A stretch of 64,000 nucleotides of DNA from Scylla paramamosain (taxonomy: Eukaryota; Arthropoda; Malacostraca; Decapoda; Portunidae), in the NCBI RefSeq assembly GCF_035594125.1, contig NC_087181.1:9927317-9991316 (forward strand), read 5' to 3'. The position numbers and the translations under genes were made by a program. This document shows, one piece after another, positions 58,211 to 64,000 of this stretch; positions within the stretch are counted from its first letter, which is position 1, and every line of letters starts with the position of its first letter. Under the pieces are notes generated by a model. The model saw only the letters and a list, made by a program, of their open reading frames with translations. It had not been told where the DNA came from and searched no databases.

Positions 58211-58586
58211 CTGACATAGTTGTTTGGCGCCCCTTGAAGTAAAAGTAGTAAAGGTTGAAGGGAAAGTTTGAGAAGGTATAACACACTTAAATATTCTCCC
58301 TGCGACAGGGCCCGCCCTGACCACACTTGACGGCAGGGTTAGAAGAATACTGCCACAATATTCCTTGTGCTACATCGTAAAAAGCATGGGCGGAGCGAGG
58401 GAACTGGGAACCCCTTCCTCTGTCTAGATTTTTTATTTTCTTGAAATGAGACATGGCATGACAGTCACAAGTGTAGCTGAGAGGACGAGCCGTGGCAGAG
58501 GACGTGAGGGTAACTACAAGAAGGTCAAAGTTGGCAGGGGACTGAGCAGGGCGGTGGACCACATGGAGGGCGTTAAAGCTTCACGG

Positions 58587-58587
<1 letters not shown>

Positions 58588-58636
<49 letters not shown>
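58588..58636. repeat. (TAC)n trinucleotide repeat
   Basis: 16 units of TAC/CTA. Confidence 0.96.
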
Positions 58637-59420
58637 TAATAACTGGTGTTAAAGTTGGAGGCAAGGCTCTCGGATCGAGCCAGTTTGTGAACACCATCAC
58701 CACCACGTGACACTTGCTGCGTGACTTTCGCCAGATGGATGCCAAACCGTCACCTCAGAGCAATGACACCCGCCACCTCGCAGCTCAAAATAAGTGATGT
58801 GTGATGCCGCTTCATGCCTCAAGACGCACCACCTTAAGGTATATCACCAATACCACGAACGTGCCAATGACTTCCTTACTCGTGTATTACGGTAAGGTAA
58901 CGGCTAATGCTTGGCGGTGGCGGCTCACGACGGCTGGCACTTTGGAATGTCTTGGCTATGCATGGAGCCAACATTAGGCTTTATATGTTGCCCATTTTGC
59001 CCAGTGCACAAAGAGCTGGCAACCAACCTCCTTGGATCTGTACCATGCCCTCTATCTCTCTGTTGCCTACTAACACAATATTACTTCATCCGGGTCGAGT
59101 CACCTGCAGCACAACATGCTGCGTTCCTACTTATACCCAGAGCCATCATCAGCAGCATACGCTTACAACTCTCCTCACTCATCCTGGGTAAATTGTTTTG
59201 TCAATTCACTCTTAATTTTATTATCTGATCATCTGGTTGCAGTGCCTGGTCTATCTTAAGTCCTCAACGTCACCTCCCAGAGCCGTGGTGACTGGGGAGG
59301 ACGTGCAGGCGAGGGCGGCGCCGGATGCTGCCAGCACCCCTTATGTCGTTGACTGAACTCCCCAACACACTTGTGCCCTTCCTTCCAGGTGTCCAGTATC
59401 GTCTTAATTAATGATCCTAT

Positions 59421-59426
<6 letters not shown>

Positions 59427-59513
<87 letters not shown>
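59427..59513. repeat. (GA)n microsatellite
   Basis: About 87 bp of GA next to the CpG-rich block. Confidence 0.96.
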
Positions 59514-59577
59514 GTAGCACACTGAGTGTACTAAATCTGTAGCAATAACTGACGTCAAAGACAGCTAAAAATTTTCA

Positions 59578-59616
59578 TTGCGCCGTGTGGCAGTAACCGA
59601 CGGTGTCCTCAGTGGT

Positions 59617-59665
<49 letters not shown>

Positions 59666-60195
59666 CAGCGGCGGCAGTACTTTTGGCCGAGAATAGCCGG
59701 GACTCCCGCTCATCACCTCAGCACTCTGGACTTTATCACTGTGGCGACCTCCACGGAAGCCGGCACCCAATGGGCACCATGGCGGGGCGCGACTCGTGTC
59801 CCGGACTTGACCGCCGCCAGATTGATGCAGGGTGGTCACTACTCACTGGTGGCTGTGTCCGTGGGAAGTGCCCACTGAAGGAAAACGGCGAGGAGGGATC
59901 CGGAGCTAGCCGGCGGAGAGGGAAGAAGGGAGAGAGGAAGACCGTGCCCTCCGTAAGCCAGGACTGGTGCGGTGCCAAGCGGAGCCCGGCGGATCAGCAG
60001 AATGGGAGGCGGGTGGGCGGCGGGCGTCGTGCCCACACTGTAGTCAGCTTCTCCCGGGTAACTCACGCTATATTTACTTCTCTCCCTCCCTTACGCCCCC
60101 CGTCACACCCACCAGTAGTCCTTGGCACTGAGGCCCGCACACCTGCCCACCGCCGCGCCAGCACCTGTCTCCCTCATCAAACACCTGCCCCATAG
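59578..60195. other. CpG-rich block with (GGC)n repeat
   Basis: The base composition changes sharply here to GC- and CpG-rich, with (GGC)n at 59620-59664. All frames are long because of the composition; the longest + frame (205 codons) encodes poly-Ala and shows no domain. Plausibly a promoter or untranslated first exon of a reticulon isoform or of a divergent gene. Confidence 0.4.
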
Positions 60196-61284
60196 ATCAC
60201 CATCGTCTCTTGCCTTGTAGGTACAAGGCGAAGCACTCATTATCATAAGTCCGTAACAACATCAATACAAACTCGACACCGTGTAATGTTAGAAAGGCTA
60301 TTACTTGTAAGTTTTTCATTATCATCACCTTACTTGCGGAATCCACACTTGTGCCATGCCTTTCCCGACATACACTGCAGTGGACTACGTGACCTGAGCG
60401 TCACTCACACCGGCACTGCAGTCACTATCTGTGCTCACCGATCCATCCCATCCCAACCATTCTGAGGGTGGATACATTATTGTGTGCTGTACGTGCCTTC
60501 GTCCTCATCACCACGGTCACCCATTATTAATCCCTCACTAAGTCAAAGACTCGAAACTCTTCAGCGGCTCATCTTCCAAATCCACTTTATCTCCTCCATG
60601 ACACTTTGTCCGTTCCCGCCGGTCGCCTTCACCTTGCTGGTTGGCTAAGTCGTCTGGGTCATGACGCTGCACTGGTGTCTGGATGAAGGGATTTTCTAGC
60701 ATTCTTGCCTTTTGGCTTCAATCTCTCACTGTCAATACTTTCTGCCGTTATCTACATTTCCTACTCACAAATAAATTTCTCCTACTCCTCACTTCAAACA
60801 CTCCCACAAAATTTTCATCCACTTAAGCACCACCACACAAAATATTTTCACCCATATTCTCAAGGGTTCGCGTTCGATGCAAAATTATTTTGTTGTAAAT
60901 GCACCATCCTCGTCTTCTTTTAGTCGTGTCTCTCAACTCTCATTACTTAATCCCGCCACAGCACCACAGACTCTCCAGGCCACAACCACATCTCTCAACC
61001 ACAGACCATAATGCAGAACTACCTAATTCTCCGCTTAATAACACTCCTACAAGACAAAATACGGATGTCGCAGGTGATTTAAACAAAATATTTTCACGTG
61101 CTGCCCACACAGGTGAGGTGCAACTGCCTTGATATTCACCTGCATGGCGCGAGGAAATTTCAGTGTTCTAAAGTTCATAATCTTATTCTTGGGAATGCAC
61201 ACACACCCCGCTGTAAGTGCACTTAACATGCACGCTTACACAAAGCGGCCCCTATTGTTAGTGTACACTATTTTACACGCGCAT
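60196..61284. other. Reticulon upstream/intron region, no feature
   Basis: No exon, RNA or transposon recognised. Confidence 0.35.
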
Positions 61285-61516
<232 letters not shown>

Positions 61517-62129
61517 CCCCCAAGTGTGTAACGTTCTTAGTCTGCGATCAATACTCAGCACCTGCCCCTCCCCCTCTCCCTTCCCTCAGAACCCTCCCGG
61601 AGCGGTCCCCTCTCCCCCACACTGCCTGCCCAAGCCTGTCCCGTCCAGCCACGCACACCCATACCCACTGCGTCCCCTCAACACCCACAGCTTCAGTCCA
61701 CACACCCATACCCACTGCGTAGCCTTAGCACTCATAGCCTTAGCCCCACACACAGCCGCACGCTCACCCACGCCTTCAAACTGCCTCCACCTCTAACACT
61801 CATACCTATCCCCACCTGCCTCTTCCTCGCCCTCTCTCTCGCCCCTCCAGCCTTCTCCTTCAGCAATCCTCTTACCAATGCTCTCAGTCTCGACCCACTT
61901 CTTCTCTCCTTTCCTTTCCCTTTTCCTCTCCTTCTCTTTCTCTACCATCGATCAGGGACAGAATATAGAAATAATGCTTAGCTGACTATAAAACATGCAA
62001 GTGACATCAACAGCAATAATGATGACAATAACAATGGTGACAAATCTATATACTGTACTAAATAAAACACTATGTACGAATCCTAAAAGCACACTAAATT
62101 TCCACTAAATTTCCCAACCATTCAGCAAT

Positions 62130-62131
<2 letters not shown>

Positions 62132-62207
<76 letters not shown>
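62132..62207. repeat. (AC)n microsatellite
   Basis: About 76 bp of AC. Confidence 0.96.
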
Positions 62208-62209
<2 letters not shown>

Positions 62210-62342
62210 CTAATACTATTTTCAATACCTAAATGCACAGATCAATGCATGTACTTAATCAACACCAACATGATCTACTATGTACACATCAATATATTAT
62301 GTTTGTAGAGCGGTACTTTGGAAAATAAAAGGAAAAGAAGGG

Positions 62343-62343
<1 letters not shown>

Positions 62344-62416
<73 letters not shown>
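62344..62416. repeat. (AC)n microsatellite
   Basis: About 73 bp of AC, followed by an AAAT run. Confidence 0.96.
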
Positions 62417-62419
<3 letters not shown>

Positions 62420-62517
62420 GGCCATCATTAATAATAATGAAAAAATAAATAAATAAATAAAACGCAGCAAGCGATCGTAACTTGAAGCACATCTCGGGGC
62501 AAGGACGAACTGAACAC

Positions 62518-62985
62518 TGGTAATGGAACAGGTGGAACAGGTGAAGGTAAGCAGAGGTACGAGTAAAGGTAAGCAGGAACAGATCAAGGTGTATAGGTAA
62601 GATAAAGGGAACACAAATAAGGTCAAAAGTAACATGGTAAAGGTACTAATAGGTAAGGTAAGCACGGCATTGAAACAAGGTAAAGGGAACAAAGGTATGG
62701 TAAAAAGTAACGCAAGTATAGGTCACGATAATCAGGTATACAGGTAAGGTAAAGGTAATACAGGTAAAGATATGATAAGCAGGTATACAGGTAAGGAGTA
62801 ACACAGGTATAGGTAATAAAAAGCATATATACAGATGAGGAATAACACAGGTAAAACTAATGATAATCAGGTATACAGGTAAGGAGTAACAAGGGTATAG
62901 GTAATGATAAGCAGGTATACAAGTAAGGTTAAGGTAACACAGGTGAAGACACAAGTAAGCAGGTACACAGGTAACAGGAAGCTAC
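62518..62985. repeat. Degenerate GGTAA-rich minisatellite
   Basis: Irregular repetition of CAGGTATACAGGTAAGG, GTAACACAGGTATAGGTAA and similar words over about 470 bp. Individual units are poorly conserved, with a core period around 40-65 bp. Confidence 0.8.
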
Positions 62986-63129
62986 AGGTGGAAAGAGCGA
63001 ACATAGCATTAGTCAACAAGTCTGAGCGGCGGTCGCAATAAGGAAGCAAAAACTGGAGCCGATTCTAACCAAGCGAGTTATAAGAAAGCAAATCATAAAA
63101 GAAGGTTGAGAAGCAAAGGACCGTCTTAC

Positions 63130-63165
63130 CTCGTGGATCCAGCTGAGCAGGGTTGAACCACGCCC
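63130..63165 (-). CDS. Rtnl1: Candidate alternative N-terminal exon of reticulon (36 bp)
   Basis: On the minus strand, acceptor CTTACACAG and donor G|GTAAGA bound 36 bp encoding AWFNPAQLDPR with split codons at both ends. The exit phase (one base, G) is identical to that of the short-isoform exon, so it could splice onto [11 protein letters not shown] at 57156. This fits a longer reticulon isoform whose earlier exons lie beyond 64000. It is an inference from splice signals and phase only. Confidence 0.45.
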
Positions 63166-63265
63166 CTGTGTAAGCGTGCGAAAAGGAGGAGAGAGAGAGA
63201 GAGCAGAGTTAAACAGCTGCCGGCCTCACATCACAAACCACTAGTAGTTATGACAGCAGCAGCAA

Positions 63266-63334
<69 letters not shown>

Positions 63335-63427
63335 CAGCAGCAGTAGTAGTAGTAGTAAGTCAATGATGATTGGCGGTAGCGATGGTAGTGGAAGTAGTAG
63401 TGATAGTAGTAGTGATAGTAGTAATAA

Positions 63428-63480
<53 letters not shown>

Positions 63481-63533
63481 ATGGTGGTCGTGGTAGTAGT
63501 TGCAGTTATTGTAGTATGATTATGATGGTGATA

Positions 63534-63562
<29 letters not shown>
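63266..63562. repeat. Three (GTA/TAG)n trinucleotide blocks
   Basis: AGT-type arrays at about 63266-63358, 63430-63478 and 63537-63562, separated by degenerate GATAGTAGT sequence. They read as poly-Ser in one frame but have no gene context. Confidence 0.93.
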
Positions 63563-63564
<2 letters not shown>

Positions 63565-63904
63565 ACGACAAGTGCCTCAAAAACAAAAACACTAGTAATG
63601 CACTAAATTAAGAGCTGTGGCAAACCCTTATCAGGAAAAGAAACAATCCTGACAAATAATGCTACTCTTTTCTTGTCAGACTAATACTAAGACATAAATG
63701 ACGTGAACTGCCTCATCAAATAGAACATGTCATAAAGAGAAGCCATATGCAAGACAAGGCGGGAACATAAGATCGGAAGTTCTTTCTACGGACACAAGAA
63801 AAAAAAAAAAGTTTCTCAATGCAATGCAAGGAAATTAGTAGGGAAAAGAATTAATCAACGAATGTTATATTAGGGACAAAAAGGTAAAAGGAAAAGAGTT
63901 ATAT

Positions 63905-63909
<5 letters not shown>
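63563..63909. other. Distal flank, no feature
   Basis: No coding or repeat structure recognised. Confidence 0.35.

Positions 63910-64000
<91 letters not shown>
63910..64000. repeat. (GT)n microsatellite running off the window
   Basis: At least 91 bp of GT to the last base. Confidence 0.97.

Noticed and set aside
59578..60195. 205-codon frame with a poly-Ala run
   Set aside because: Produced by the (GGC)n repeat and high G+C; other frames in the block are also long, and no domain or start context was seen.
63363..63611. Poly-Ser protein of 82 codons
   Set aside because: Translation of GTA/AGT trinucleotide repeats without gene context.

Overview
The window looks like nuclear DNA of an arthropod, most probably a decapod crustacean. 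The genes are split by short coding exons and long introns. The ribosomal protein L29 is the short arthropod type (77 aa). Dinucleotide and trinucleotide microsatellites are extremely dense. The repeats are jockey/CR1-like and RTE-like LINEs, a BEL/Pao retrotransposon, a Tigger/pogo deletion derivative and several fold-back elements. The decapod assignment is an inference from this style; no species-specific sequence was compared.

Four host genes can be reconstructed exon by exon with intact splice sites and matching phases. (1) 1808-13492, + strand: the C-terminal half (TMD2 and NBD2, 537 aa in ten exons) of an ABCB1/P-glycoprotein-type full ABC transporter; the N-terminal half lies before the window. 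(2) 17027-26430, - strand: RpL29, three coding exons plus a probable non-coding leader exon. (3) 48023-52132, + strand: TRMT1L (TRM1-like tRNA guanine methyltransferase), eight exons, 466 aa from the first in-frame Met. (4) 54980-57790, - strand: reticulon (Rtnl1 type), five coding exons, 210 aa. A possible alternative N-terminal exon at 63130-63165 implies the locus continues beyond the window. Genes 1 and 2 are convergent, and so are genes 3 and 4.

Between them, 28-46 kb is a nest of mobile elements: a 767-bp Tigger derivative with TA duplications; a near complete but broken LINE (family A) with a 5'-truncated copy of itself inside; a CR1-like LINE (family C); a minus-strand BEL/Pao gag-protease fragment split by an RTE-like LINE; a roughly 35-bp minisatellite of 20 units; another family A copy; and a decayed minus-strand jockey-like LINE. 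Introns of the ABCB and RpL29 genes carry further copies of the same families. Five fold-back (inverted repeat) elements were found at 10.3, 16.3, 23.8, 27.2 and 46.0 kb, plus a perfect 20-bp hairpin at 34.76 kb.

The region from 57.8 to 64 kb lies upstream of the reticulon start. It is CpG-rich around 59.6-60.2 kb and packed with simple repeats; no convincing extra gene is seen there. No prokaryotic-type system, CRISPR array or rRNA gene is present. The observations most worth a second look are the LDCYG motif in TRMT1L, the reticulon splice donor formed by a GT microsatellite, the candidate alternative reticulon exon, the fold-back elements, and the way LINE tails and insertion sites coincide with microsatellites.
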